NCBI GenBank assembly: GCA_002501535.1
Contig: DLTY01000011.1
Coordinates: forward strand, 1-14,397
Source of the DNA: a bacterium UBP7_UBA7824
GTDB lineage: Bacteria; UBP7; UBA6624
Direction of reading: 5' to 3'
Length of the DNA: 14,397 nucleotides
Shown here in pieces: positions 1-8,319 of this stretch. Each line of letters opens with the position of its first letter. The stretch's first letter is position 1. The notes beneath the pieces are model-generated. The model was given only the letters and a program-made list of their open reading frames with translations, had not been told where the DNA came from and did no database searches. The position numbers were made by a program, and so were the translations under genes.

Positions 1-1476
1 CCTATTTTAGTTTCAATAATATTTGTTACTATCTATTCGAATGCAGGCTTCTGGGGTGCTAGAGGTTTTTCAAGCATATTAAAAGCTGTTTTTAAAACTC
101 ATGGCCACCTTAGCCTTAATAATTCATTCAAAAAACTTGGCCTATCTCTACTCTCAATAATAGGAAAAGGATCTGTTGGCAGGGAGTCAATGATAGCACA
201 ATGCTCAGGTGGTTTTGGGTCATGGCTTGGAAGGGTTTTTCATCTGAATTCAAGAAAAACAGTCAGACTTATTGTTTCGTCTGCAGCTGCGGCAATAGCT
301 GCAACATTTGGAGCACCTATTGCAGGGATATTATTTGCAATAGAGCTTTTAGCTGAAGAAGTACACGTCTCTCTAGCGCCCATGATTATCGCTTCATTAA
401 GCGCCAGTCTTGTTGTTAAGAATTATGGATTAAATCCTGTGGTAGACATAAACCTTTGGAACAGTGTTTCGGTAAAAGACTTATATGTATTTGCAATTCT
501 AGGTATTTTGAGTGGTTTATTTGGAGCGTTGTATTCACACACTTCAAACATAACTTCAAAAAAACTATATGGAAAAAAATCATCTCCCTTAATTGCTGGT
601 TTAGCGATTTTTGCTTTACTAATCTATATGCCAAAACTAACGGGAGGAGGTTACGAACAAGCTTCATTAATGCTTCAATCAAGCTCTACAGTTAATGAAA
701 TGCTTATTTATGTAATAGGCAAAGCGCTAATAACAATTCTTTGTATTAATTCTGGATGGGCTGGAGGCCATTTTGGGCCAATATTCTCAATAGGAATTGC
801 ACTTGGTTTAATTTTGGGTGCAAAGTTTTCATACATGAGCGCATCTCTTGCTATTGCTGGTGCAGCAGCTCTTTGCGCATCAGTAACACATGCTCCTCTT
901 GCATTAATAATACTAACGTGGGAAATGACAAATACTAGTGATGTTTTTATACCGGTAACCGTTTCTGTAGTTATAGCGATACTTGTAAGAGATATTTTCA
1001 ATGTAAGAAATCTTTATGAATCACCACTAATTGATCTTCTTTCTAAAAAAACAAATAAAAAAAATGAAAAAACCATCAAGCAAATAATGGAAAAAAAACC
1101 AACGACTGTGGATGCAGATCAAAAAATAAAAGATGTTTTGTATTTAACAAGAACAAAAAAACAAACATATTTTCCAGTTTTACAAAACAAAAAACTAAAT
1201 GGCATAATAACCAGAGCGAATATTTTGCATGCTCTAGAAGCAGACCTACATGGAAGAATAAACAGAGAACACCTAGATGACAAAGTAAGTAGATGGACAT
1301 CTTCTATAGAGGAAATATTAATAATAAAAGAAAATGATTCTGTACTAGATACAGCTCATAAAATGCGTATATCGGGAATAAACATATCACATCTTCCTGT
1401 TGTAAATAATCTAGAAGAAATGAAAGTTGTTGGAGTTTTGCATAGTGAAGATGTCTTAAGGGCTCTAGATGTTTAA
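1..1476 (+). CDS. ClC-family chloride channel/transporter with C-terminal CBS pair (5' partial)
   Basis: The reading frame is open from base 1, so the start lies upstream; 491 residues are visible. It is an inner-membrane ClC protein moving Cl- (or exchanging Cl- for H+). Visible family marks are the selectivity and gating loop GKGSVGRE near codons 55-62 (the external gating Glu is codon 62), the helix GAPIAGILFAIE, the anion-binding GGHFGP near 760-780, the segment THAPLALIILTWEMT near 890-930, and an LYES near 1012 that aligns with the family's conserved Tyr. The cytosolic tail carries two CBS domains, about nt 1070-1240 and 1300-1470, which in this family bind adenine nucleotides or control gating. 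Oddities: the usual GREGP reads GRESM, and the residue matching the intracellular proton Glu (E203 of E. coli ClcA) is Leu at 346-348, which favours channel-like or uncoupled transport. The exact ion and direction are inferred. Confidence 0.93.
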   Translation, partial: PILVSIIFVTIYSNAGFWGARGFSSILKAVFKTHGHLSLNNSFKKLGLSLLSIIGKGSVGRESMIAQCSGGFGSWLGRVFHLNSRKTVRLIVSSAAAAIAATFGAPIAGILFAIELLAEEVHVSLAPMIIASLSASLVVKNYGLNPVVDINLWNSVSVKDLYVFAILGILSGLFGALYSHTSNITSKKLYGKKSSPLIAGLAIFALLIYMPKLTGGGYEQASLMLQSSSTVNEMLIYVIGKALITILCINSGWAGGHFGPIFSIGIALGLILGAKFSYMSASLAIAGAAALCASVTHAPLALIILTWEMTNTSDVFIPVTVSVVIAILVRDIFNVRNLYESPLIDLLSKKTNKKNEKTIKQIMEKKPTTVDADQKIKDVLYLTRTKKQTYFPVLQNKKLNGIITRANILHALEADLHGRINREHLDDKVSRWTSSIEEILIIKENDSVLDTAHKMRISGINISHLPVVNNLEEMKVVGVLHSEDVLRALDV

Positions 1477-1480
1477 ATGT

Positions 1481-1508
1481 TTGTTAATACGAAATTTTAT
1501 TTTACAAT
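1481..1508 (+). promoter_or_regulatory. Possible sigma70-type promoter for the secD operon
   Basis: In the only sizeable gap of the window there is TTGTTA (1481-1486), a 16-bp spacer and TACAAT (1503-1508), matching the -35 box at 4 of 6 and the -10 box at 5 of 6 positions. Transcription would begin about 1514-1518, at or next to the secD ATG, and no Shine-Dalgarno sequence precedes that ATG, so a leaderless or near-leaderless mRNA would result. In DNA this AT-rich such matches arise easily by chance, so this is only a candidate. Confidence 0.3.
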
Positions 1509-1517
1509 TTCTATCTT

Positions 1518-2774
1518 ATGTCATTACTTATAAAAAGATGGATTTGGATCATAGGTGTTATTTCGGTATTCAGCATTGCTCCTATTTCAAAAATTGCAAA
1601 TAATAAAAACCCTCTTAATTTAGGTTTGGATCTATCTGGAGGCGTTGATATATTGATAAAAGTAATACCTCCACCTGAAGAAAAATTAGATGAAATAGTT
1701 CCTGGTGTAGTTGACGTTATGTCAAAAAGGCTAGACCCTCAAGGGGTTTTATCAATATCAGTACAGCAAGTATCTGAAGACAGAATAAACATACAAGTTC
1801 CATCTTCATCTGGAGAAAGTCCAGAAAGAGTGCGAAGGCTAATAGAGCAATCTGCTCATCTTGAATTAGTAGATACCAGTTTTGTATCCTACCTAGCAGG
1901 ATCAAAAGCCTGCAGGAATGATGGGCAAAATTATGAAAATTGTGATTTGGTATATACCAAAGATCAAGTTGTGATAGAGGGTGGAGACCTTAAAAGAGCA
2001 ACAGTTTCTCCAAATCCAAATGGAGGTTGGCAAGTTGATTTTGAACTTAGTGAATCAGGCTCTAATGCTTTTGCAAGACATACAGCTTCACATATATCCC
2101 AATACCTAACAATAGTTCTTGATGCCAATGTTGTATCAAGCCCAATAATTAATTCTGCAATTTTTGGCAGTGGAAGCATCAGTGGAAGTTTTAGCATAGA
2201 GGAAGCAAACGAGCTTGCCCTGCTCTTAAATGCTGGAAGATTAGATGCAGATATAGACATACTAAAACTTTCTTCTGTTGGAGCTGCTTTAGGCAAGGAT
2301 TCTTTAGAAAAAAGCATAAAGGCAGCATGGATAGGTCTTATTCTTGTTGCTATATACATGCTTGCATGCTACAAAAGGAGAGGTGTTGCTGCAGTTTTCT
2401 CTTTAGCAATATTCTCGAGTATTCTCTTTAGCCTGTTTAGCAGTCTTAATATTACTTTAACGCTACCAGGAATAGCAGGCTTGATTCTTTCGATAGGAAT
2501 GGCTGTTGATGCAAATGTGATTATTTTCGAAAGAATAAAAGAAGAAGAAAGCTCCGGAAAAAGTGGCCTTTTGGCATTAGAGGAAGGTTTTTCAAATGCT
2601 TTATCAGTAATAACTGATGCGAATGTTACAACATTCCTAATTGGTCTTGTGCTGTACGCACTTGCGACTGGCCCTGTTAGGGGTTTTGCTGTAACCCTGC
2701 TGATAGGAATAATGGTTTCTGTTTTTGCTGCTTTAGTTGTAACTAGAGCAATCATGGAGACATGGGAAAAATAA
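1518..2774 (+). CDS. secD: Protein translocase subunit SecD
   Basis: SecD works with SecF in the inner membrane, using the proton motive force to pull secreted proteins out of SecYEG on the outer face. The 418 residues show an N-terminal membrane segment (about 8-22), the D4 motif LNLGLDLSGG (33-42), a large external P1 region (about 45-245), then five more membrane segments from about residue 265. The helix GMAVDANVIIFERIKEE (327-343) holds the Asp (331) equivalent to the essential proton-carrying Asp of TM4. The protein is much shorter than the roughly 615-residue E. coli form and resembles the compact SecD of Gram-positive-type and cyanobacterial or Chloroflexota-type lineages. No yajC is seen upstream. 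The ATG has no Shine-Dalgarno sequence; it was chosen because it sits directly before the first membrane helix. The stop codon overlaps the secF start. Confidence 0.97.
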   Translation: MSLLIKRWIWIIGVISVFSIAPISKIANNKNPLNLGLDLSGGVDILIKVIPPPEEKLDEIVPGVVDVMSKRLDPQGVLSISVQQVSEDRINIQVPSSSGESPERVRRLIEQSAHLELVDTSFVSYLAGSKACRNDGQNYENCDLVYTKDQVVIEGGDLKRATVSPNPNGGWQVDFELSESGSNAFARHTASHISQYLTIVLDANVVSSPIINSAIFGSGSISGSFSIEEANELALLLNAGRLDADIDILKLSSVGAALGKDSLEKSIKAAWIGLILVAIYMLACYKRRGVAAVFSLAIFSSILFSLFSSLNITLTLPGIAGLILSIGMAVDANVIIFERIKEEESSGKSGLLALEEGFSNALSVITDANVTTFLIGLVLYALATGPVRGFAVTLLIGIMVSVFAALVVTRAIMETWEK

Positions 2775-3670
2775 TGAATAAAAAACTAAATTTTTTAAAG
2801 ATGAGCAAAGTTACAGTCTGGATAAGTTTATCAATTTTAATCATGGGCATATTTTCAATGATTGAAAATACAAAAGTATTTAAGATGGAGAAAACCGATG
2901 GATCAATATCCTCTTTACCATTAAATCTAGGTATTGAATTTACAGGAGGAAGTGTTTTTGAGGTTGATTTAGGAGAAGAATCATCCACTACAGAATTACG
3001 AGAATTACTTTCTGACAAGCTTACCAAAAATCCTCAAATTCAAAAAAGCGGTGATGTATATATTATCAGAACTGAATTTATATCAAATCCTGATGAAATT
3101 TATCTTTTATTAGAGTCAGAATACAAAAACTTCAACAAAGATGCAGATGTTTCATCAGAAAGAATAGGGCCTTTATTCTCTCAAGAACTTGCTAAACGTG
3201 CTTACTTGGCAACATTTATAGGAATGTTGGTTATCTTGCTCTATATAAGTATCAGATTTAGTTTTATATTTGCGCAAGGAGCACTAGCAGCACTTGTTCA
3301 CGATATACTTTTTGTACTCAGTTATTTTGCAATATTCAAAGTTGAAATAGGTTTACCATTTGTTGCAGCAATTCTGACAATTCTTGGCTACTCAATCAAT
3401 GACACTATAGTCGTTTTTGACAGAATAAGAGAAAATATGAACAAGCTCAAGAATGAAAAATTTTCTAAAATATGCGAAACAAGCCTTTGGCAAACTCTTT
3501 CAAGAACAATAAACACTACCACCACTACACTTCTTGCAATAATGGCTATACAAGTATTTGGAGGAGCTACACTAAAGCCATTTACAACAGCTTTAATAGT
3601 TGGCTTTATAGCAGGAACATATTCTTCAATTTTTATTGCAACACCTTATGTAAACTCAAAACAAAAATGA
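2774..3670 (+). CDS. secF: Protein translocase subunit SecF
   Basis: This is the partner of SecD in the proton-driven Sec translocation motor. The 298 residues contain one N-terminal membrane helix, the motif LGIEFTGGS, a small periplasmic region, the SERIGP-type junction before TM2, the in-membrane HD of ALVHDILF, the SecF signature LGYSINDTIVVFDRIREN in TM4, and the run TLSRTINTTTTT followed by two more helices. The frame is also open from an ATG at 2762, but the ATG at 2774 is preferred: it forms a TAATG overlap with the secD stop, lies 6 nt after GGGA (2764-2767), and gives a normal SecF N-terminus. Its TGA stop directly abuts the next start. Length and motif order are normal for SecF, so the assignment is firm; only the start is open. 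Confidence 0.96.
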   Translation: MNKKLNFLKMSKVTVWISLSILIMGIFSMIENTKVFKMEKTDGSISSLPLNLGIEFTGGSVFEVDLGEESSTTELRELLSDKLTKNPQIQKSGDVYIIRTEFISNPDEIYLLLESEYKNFNKDADVSSERIGPLFSQELAKRAYLATFIGMLVILLYISIRFSFIFAQGALAALVHDILFVLSYFAIFKVEIGLPFVAAILTILGYSINDTIVVFDRIRENMNKLKNEKFSKICETSLWQTLSRTINTTTTTLLAIMAIQVFGGATLKPFTTALIVGFIAGTYSSIFIATPYVNSKQK

Positions 3671-5032
3671 ATGTCTAGTAAACACCAAGAATTCAGAAAA
3701 CAATTACTAAAATATTGGAACTTGACTGAAGAGGAAGATAGGCAGGCAAGAACCCCCTCCCTAAAAACATTAACAAAAAAAAACCCGCCGAATACAGAAA
3801 AATTTGTGCAAAGGATGCTAAAAGCATCTAGCAAGAAAGAAAATATACTTATTTTTGGCGATAACGATCTTGATGGCTGTATGAGTGCAGCAATACTTTT
3901 AGACTCCATTCAAAATATTGGCTGTAATGCAAGAATCATATTCGCCAAGCATCACCACAATGATGGGCCTGGAATAAGGATGAAACACATTAAGGGAAGA
4001 TTGAAAAATATTGATATCATAATAACAATAGACTGTTCTGTTAGGGATAAAGAAGTAGTTGATGAGCTTGCAAAAAAAAACGTAGACCTATGGACAATAG
4101 ATCATCATCCTTATCAATTTGGTATCAAAGAACAATGTGTAAACTGTACTTTTGAAGGAGAACATTTTAAATACTACTGTGCGGCTGGGTTAGCTTTTCG
4201 AATATCATTAGAATTTCAAAAAATAAAACAAGACGAAACTAAAATTAAGAATCATCTCATCGGATGCATGCTTGCAACAATAGCAGATCATGTTCAGTTA
4301 AGAAAAGATAACAGAGCAATAGTCATATGCGGAATAAAAGAATGGTTTAAAACAGATCTTCCGGTATTTAAACTCCTACATTCAGAAGATAAAAAAGATA
4401 TTGGAAAAAACTTCAACAAAATAAGAAAGAAAGCAGTTTCGCCTTTAAATTCTTGCCCTAGGTATGATGACCCTCAAACAACAGTGGAATCAATATTCTG
4501 CAAAAATGAAATAAAAGCACTTGACATAGTCAGAAAAATAAAAAAATACAACTCAAAAAGAATAAACGAAGCAAAAAAAATGAACTCCTTAATGGAGGGT
4601 CAAAAACTGAAAAAAGACTGTATAAACGTTTTTTATCAAGAAGGCTTTTCGGCAATGTATGTCAGTCAGGTTGCAAGCAAAATATCCTTTCAAGAGCATT
4701 TGCCTTCCATAGTTTTTGCAAAATCAAATGATGGATGCTTAAGGGGCTCGGCAAGAAGTCCTGATGGATGCGAGATAAGAGACTTAGTCATTAGCGCTTT
4801 AGGCAAAATCGCAATAGATATAGGCGGACATCCACAAGCATTTGGCCTAACGATTAAAGAATCTAATTACGAAAAAGCAAAAAGCATTATAGAAAACTTA
4901 AAAATCAAATTCAACAAAGAGATCTATCAAAGTATAGCTTTAAATGATCTCTCGACAGAAGAAGCTTTGGAGATCATAAAAGAATACGAACCTTTCGGTT
5001 CAGCTTTTAAAAGGCCTAAAATTCATGGATAA
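3671..5032 (+). CDS. recJ: RecJ-like DHH/DHHA1 phosphoesterase, C-terminally short
   Basis: By family this would be a Mn2+-dependent 5'-3' single-strand exonuclease used in recombination and mismatch repair. The 453 residues show motif I GDNDLDGCMS (63-72, three Asp present), motif II IDCS (Asp 121), the DHH motif (144-146), a CAAGLAFRI segment like the RecJ GAGVAF region, motif IV IADHV (Asp 206), and a DHHA1 domain with RGSARS (358-363) and GGHPQAFG (385-392). All metal-binding Asp and His residues seem kept, so catalysis is plausible. Oddities: the RecJ INAAGR-like segment reads LNSCPR (259-264), and the protein ends just after EPFGSAFKRP, where RecJ normally continues into an OB fold; usual length is about 560 or more. 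Its place between secF and rel matches recJ in Gram-positive-type clusters. It could be a diverged paralogue of a different substrate range. The start abuts the secF TGA. Confidence 0.82.
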   Translation: MSSKHQEFRKQLLKYWNLTEEEDRQARTPSLKTLTKKNPPNTEKFVQRMLKASSKKENILIFGDNDLDGCMSAAILLDSIQNIGCNARIIFAKHHHNDGPGIRMKHIKGRLKNIDIIITIDCSVRDKEVVDELAKKNVDLWTIDHHPYQFGIKEQCVNCTFEGEHFKYYCAAGLAFRISLEFQKIKQDETKIKNHLIGCMLATIADHVQLRKDNRAIVICGIKEWFKTDLPVFKLLHSEDKKDIGKNFNKIRKKAVSPLNSCPRYDDPQTTVESIFCKNEIKALDIVRKIKKYNSKRINEAKKMNSLMEGQKLKKDCINVFYQEGFSAMYVSQVASKISFQEHLPSIVFAKSNDGCLRGSARSPDGCEIRDLVISALGKIAIDIGGHPQAFGLTIKESNYEKAKSIIENLKIKFNKEIYQSIALNDLSTEEALEIIKEYEPFGSAFKRPKIHG

Positions 5033-7232
5033 TGAAAAAATATTCCCAATACCAAAAATAAAAAATAAAATTTTCTCTAAGGAAAAAAAAGATTTTTCAA
5101 ATTGGTTAAAAAAAATCAATAGAAAATATCCAAGAAAAGTAAATATGCCGATCGTAAAAGATGCATTTAATTTATCTCTTTTTGCGCACAGGGGTCAAAA
5201 AAGAGAAAATGGCGATAATTACATTAGCCATCCTTTGGCTGTTGCAAAAATAATGACTGAAGAAGTTTATGTTGATAATGAGACTGTATGCGCTGCCCTT
5301 TTGCATGATGTTTTAGAAGATACTGAAATAACAAGAAGTCAAATAAATGCTTATTTTGGAGAATCAATTTCAATACTAGTTAACAATGTTACAAAAATGA
5401 AAAATATCATCAATGAATCCTCAACGTTGAGAGAAGAAAATCTTAAAAAAATATTTCTATTAACATTTTCTGACCCAAGAACATTAATGATTAAAGTTTC
5501 CGACAGGATACACAACTTAAGCACATTAGATGGGATAAAAGAACCAAAAAGAATCGAAAGAATAGTTAGAGAAAGTTCTAATTTTTACTCCCCTCTCTCT
5601 TCAAGATTTGGATTGAACAACTTAAAACAATCACTTGATGATCAAATATTTAAAATATTAAACCAAGAAGAATACGCTGAAACTTACAAAACAATCAAAA
5701 ATATAGCCCCTAGAAAAAAAAGGGCTCTCTCTATCGTTTCAAAAAAAATACAAAACAAAATCAAAAAAGATTTTCCAAAATGTGAATTCAAAATAAAAAA
5801 TCGAAAAAAAAGTATTCATAGTATATGGCGGAAAAAAATTGAACAAAACTTAAACTTTGAAGAGATTAGAGATATTTATGCAATAAGAATAATCGCAAAA
5901 ACAAGAAACGACTGCTATAAAATCTTGGGATCAGTCCATTCCCAATATGAACCAATGCAAGGATTTTTTCATGATTACATAGCCGCACCAAAAAATAATG
6001 GCTATCAATCAATACATACCGTAATAACAACAAAAATAATGCCTTTTGTTGAGGTTCAAATAAGAACAGCAGAGATGAATGAAATCTGTGAATGGGGCGA
6101 AGCTGCACATTGGATATATAAAAAAGATACCATGAATCCCTCTATAGAAAAGAATCTGAAAAAAATGCAAAAAGCAAGAGTTAACTTTAAGTTTGGAGTA
6201 AAAAAAGAAGAGACCAAGGGTTTTATTGACGAATTAAAAAACAATTTTTTTCAAGAAAGAATATTTGTGTATACACCAAAAGGTGACAAAATCAGCCTTC
6301 CAAAAAATGCAACGGCCTTGGATTTTGCTTTTGCAGTCCATTCTGAACTAGGTTCAAAAACAAAAAAAATAAAAATCAATGGGAAAATTGAAAAACTGCA
6401 TAAGAAATTAAAAATTGGTGATGAGGTTGAAATAATCAAAAATTCAAAAACCTCAATTAAGCCAAACTGGATATTTAAAACAATTACATCGCAAGCAAAA
6501 AGAGAAATCAAGAATCATCTTAGAAAAATCAACAGAACAAGAATTGAAAAGTCAGGAAAAATAAAATTAAATGAGATAATCAAAGAAAAAGGCTTGTATC
6601 ACCTACATCTGACAAACACGCAAAATTTAAAAGATAGTAAAATTTTTAACGATCTCTTGATTCAGGATAAAAACGATCTTTTTTACAGGATTGGAGTTGA
6701 GGCTTTGGATCTAGAACTCTTGCTGGAACAACTTCTTGTCGAAAAGCAAGAAAAAATAAAAAAAGGCAAAATTCCAACGCGTAAAAAAAATCCTTCGCTA
6801 AACGAAAGCAGATTTATTTTTAAAAAAATAAAATACAAAAAAATATCAATATGCAAAAAAACAAGACCAATACCAGGTGACAATATTGTTGGAATTTTAG
6901 AAAATGAAAACTTAATAATCAAAAGAAAAATGAATGAAAAATCAAAAAAACATCTAGAGGTAAGATGGAATACAAGAGAAAAAAATATATACCAATCTGA
7001 GATAATACTTACACTTTTAAACAGAAAAGGTTCACTTTTTGAAGTTTTAGAAACGTTAAAAAAACTAAATATAAACATACTAAACTCTGTAACAGAAGTT
7101 AAACCGATCAAGCCTGAAGTTGGTTATGTAAAATGCATGATAGAGATAGAAAACCTATCTATATTGAATAATGTATTAAAAAGCTTAAAGAAAGTTGATT
7201 GCGTAATAGAGGCAAGAAGGTCTGTCACATAA
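5025..7232 (+). CDS. relA: Bifunctional (p)ppGpp synthetase/hydrolase (Rel/SpoT family)
   Basis: This stringent-response enzyme makes (p)ppGpp from ATP and GTP/GDP and also hydrolyses it. The 735 residues follow the long RSH plan. The HD hydrolase (about 45-200) has AHRGQ, LLHDVLEDT (92-100) and SDRIHN (159-164), so the metal-site residues look intact. The synthetase (about 240-365) has KKSIHSIWRK, NGYQSIHT (325-332) and EVQIRTAEM (343-351). A TGS domain spans about 412-472, followed by a helical region, a remnant of the zinc-finger/RIS region (about 605-640) and a C-terminal ACT domain (about 655-733). With both active sites kept it should be bifunctional and ribosome-regulated. The zinc-finger Cys/His set appears lost, and the gene is strikingly A- and Lys-rich. 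It begins 8 bp inside the recJ-like gene, with AAGG 10 nt upstream. Its stop forms a TAATG overlap with dtd. The apt gene often found between recJ and rel is absent. Confidence 0.95.
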   Translation: MDNEKIFPIPKIKNKIFSKEKKDFSNWLKKINRKYPRKVNMPIVKDAFNLSLFAHRGQKRENGDNYISHPLAVAKIMTEEVYVDNETVCAALLHDVLEDTEITRSQINAYFGESISILVNNVTKMKNIINESSTLREENLKKIFLLTFSDPRTLMIKVSDRIHNLSTLDGIKEPKRIERIVRESSNFYSPLSSRFGLNNLKQSLDDQIFKILNQEEYAETYKTIKNIAPRKKRALSIVSKKIQNKIKKDFPKCEFKIKNRKKSIHSIWRKKIEQNLNFEEIRDIYAIRIIAKTRNDCYKILGSVHSQYEPMQGFFHDYIAAPKNNGYQSIHTVITTKIMPFVEVQIRTAEMNEICEWGEAAHWIYKKDTMNPSIEKNLKKMQKARVNFKFGVKKEETKGFIDELKNNFFQERIFVYTPKGDKISLPKNATALDFAFAVHSELGSKTKKIKINGKIEKLHKKLKIGDEVEIIKNSKTSIKPNWIFKTITSQAKREIKNHLRKINRTRIEKSGKIKLNEIIKEKGLYHLHLTNTQNLKDSKIFNDLLIQDKNDLFYRIGVEALDLELLLEQLLVEKQEKIKKGKIPTRKKNPSLNESRFIFKKIKYKKISICKKTRPIPGDNIVGILENENLIIKRKMNEKSKKHLEVRWNTREKNIYQSEIILTLLNRKGSLFEVLETLKKLNINILNSVTEVKPIKPEVGYVKCMIEIENLSILNNVLKSLKKVDCVIEARRSVT

Positions 7233-7663
7233 TGAAATGTATACTCATGAAAACAAAAAATATCAAAATAACATCAGGTAAAAAAAATCGTTCATTTTCA
7301 AAAGGACTTATTTTGATAATCGGTATAGAAAAGAATGACACAGCTGAGAAAAGCACAAAACTTTCTAAAATTATAAAAAAAACAGCAATATTTAACGATC
7401 ATGAAAATAAGATAAAAATAAGCCCCAGTGATAATACAGAAATCCTTGTTGTACCAAACTTTACACTTGTTGGAGAAGTAAAAAAAGGCAAAGTGCCAGA
7501 TTTTTCGAACTCGATGAAAGGCATTCAAGCAAACAAAATATTCAAAGATGTTTGCAAAAAGCTAAAAAATGAAAAATTCAAAGTCTTTGAAGGTTTCTTT
7601 GGTGAATATATGCAGGTAAAAAATACTATAGATGGTCCGGTTATCTACTCTTTTGAATTATGA
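7232..7663 (+). CDS. dtd: Divergent D-aminoacyl-tRNA deacylase (Dtd)
   Basis: Dtd removes D-amino acids (and glycine mischarged on tRNA-Ala) from tRNAs, using the tRNA itself at a chirality-checking Gly-cisPro site. The 143 residues match the family's usual length of about 145 and its layout: N-terminal strand, GLILIIGIEK (25-34), NFTL (76-79) at the position of SQFTL, GFFGEYMQV (121-129) and DGPV (134-137) holding the Gly-cisPro pair. Two signature parts differ: SQ of SQFTL is PN, and the Asn of the NxGPV motif is Ile. The frame is open from 7199, but the ATG at 7232 gives the family N-terminus and a TAATG overlap with the rel stop. Position after rel is a classic location for dtd. Assignment rests on length, context and the remaining motifs; activity is less certain than identity. 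Confidence 0.82.
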   Translation: MKCILMKTKNIKITSGKKNRSFSKGLILIIGIEKNDTAEKSTKLSKIIKKTAIFNDHENKIKISPSDNTEILVVPNFTLVGEVKKGKVPDFSNSMKGIQANKIFKDVCKKLKNEKFKVFEGFFGEYMQVKNTIDGPVIYSFEL

Positions 7664-8319
7664 AAATTAAAAAATACAAAGACATAACAATAAGAAAATT
7701 TGAACAACCTCCATTTGGAACAAACACCTATCTCATGACTATTGAAAATGAGCAAGAAGCCATTCTTTTTGACCCTAGCGGAAACCCGGATGAGGTGATC
7801 AACAAGGCAAAAAAAGAAAATTTGAACATAAAAAAAATATATTTAACACATGGGCATTTGGATCATTGGATTGGTTCAAAAAAAATACAAGATTTTTTTG
7901 AATGCGACATTTATCTTCATGAAAAAGATTTTAAGCTCATTAATCCGGATTCAGGAAAAATGTTTGGATTATTTAATCTACCAACTCCAAAAAACATAAA
8001 AAAAATTAACTTAAATCAAATTCAAATTTCGACAAAAAGAACTTTACAAGTTTTAGAAACACCCGGACATTGTCCTGGGCATTTAACATTTACTGGAGAT
8101 GGTTATGTCATATCTGGAGATTTAATTTTTCAAAACTCCATAGGAAGGATGGATCTTCCTGGAGGCGATGAACAAGAAATGAAGAAATCTTTAAAAAAGT
8201 TTTTAGACCAGGTTCCTGAAGAATATGATTTATTGCCTGGACATGGTCCAATTACCCAATTAAAAACAGAAATTGAATACAATTTATATCTAAAAAAAGG
8301 ATGGTTAAGCCAAACATGA
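7660..8319 (+). CDS. Metallo-beta-lactamase-fold hydrolase, glyoxalase II-like
   Basis: This is a cytosolic zinc hydrolase of the glyoxalase II (hydroxyacylglutathione hydrolase-like) group. The 219 residues carry THGHLDH (63-69) giving His64, His66, Asp68 and His69, then His137 in TPGHCPGH, Asp154 in ISGDLIF and His195 in LLPGHGP, which is a complete two-metal site. There is no signal peptide. The short length, without the C-terminal helical glutathione-binding domain of classical GloB, groups it with YcbL-type proteins whose natural thioester substrate is often unknown. The start overlaps the dtd stop by ATGA, so translational coupling is likely. An MBL protein after rel and dtd is common in Gram-positive-type genomes. 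The fold and metal site are certain; the substrate is not. Confidence 0.9.
   Translation: MKIKKYKDITIRKFEQPPFGTNTYLMTIENEQEAILFDPSGNPDEVINKAKKENLNIKKIYLTHGHLDHWIGSKKIQDFFECDIYLHEKDFKLINPDSGKMFGLFNLPTPKNIKKINLNQIQISTKRTLQVLETPGHCPGHLTFTGDGYVISGDLIFQNSIGRMDLPGGDEQEMKKSLKKFLDQVPEEYDLLPGHGPITQLKTEIEYNLYLKKGWLSQT

Noticed and set aside
1964..2755. Two minus-strand open frames of about 130 codons opposite secD
   Set aside because: They mirror secD codons in the antisense frame and have no domain, ribosome site or gap; secD motifs are unambiguous on the plus strand.
4072..4081. Run of nine A bases as a possible programmed frameshift or sequencing slip in the RecJ-like gene
   Set aside because: The downstream frame continues directly into DHH and DHHA1 motifs in one frame, so no shift is needed.
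6683..7111. A 142-codon minus-strand open frame, Phe- and Ser-rich
   Set aside because: Phe/Ser/Leu-rich hydrophobic content is the expected antisense of A-rich Lys codons in rel, not a membrane protein.
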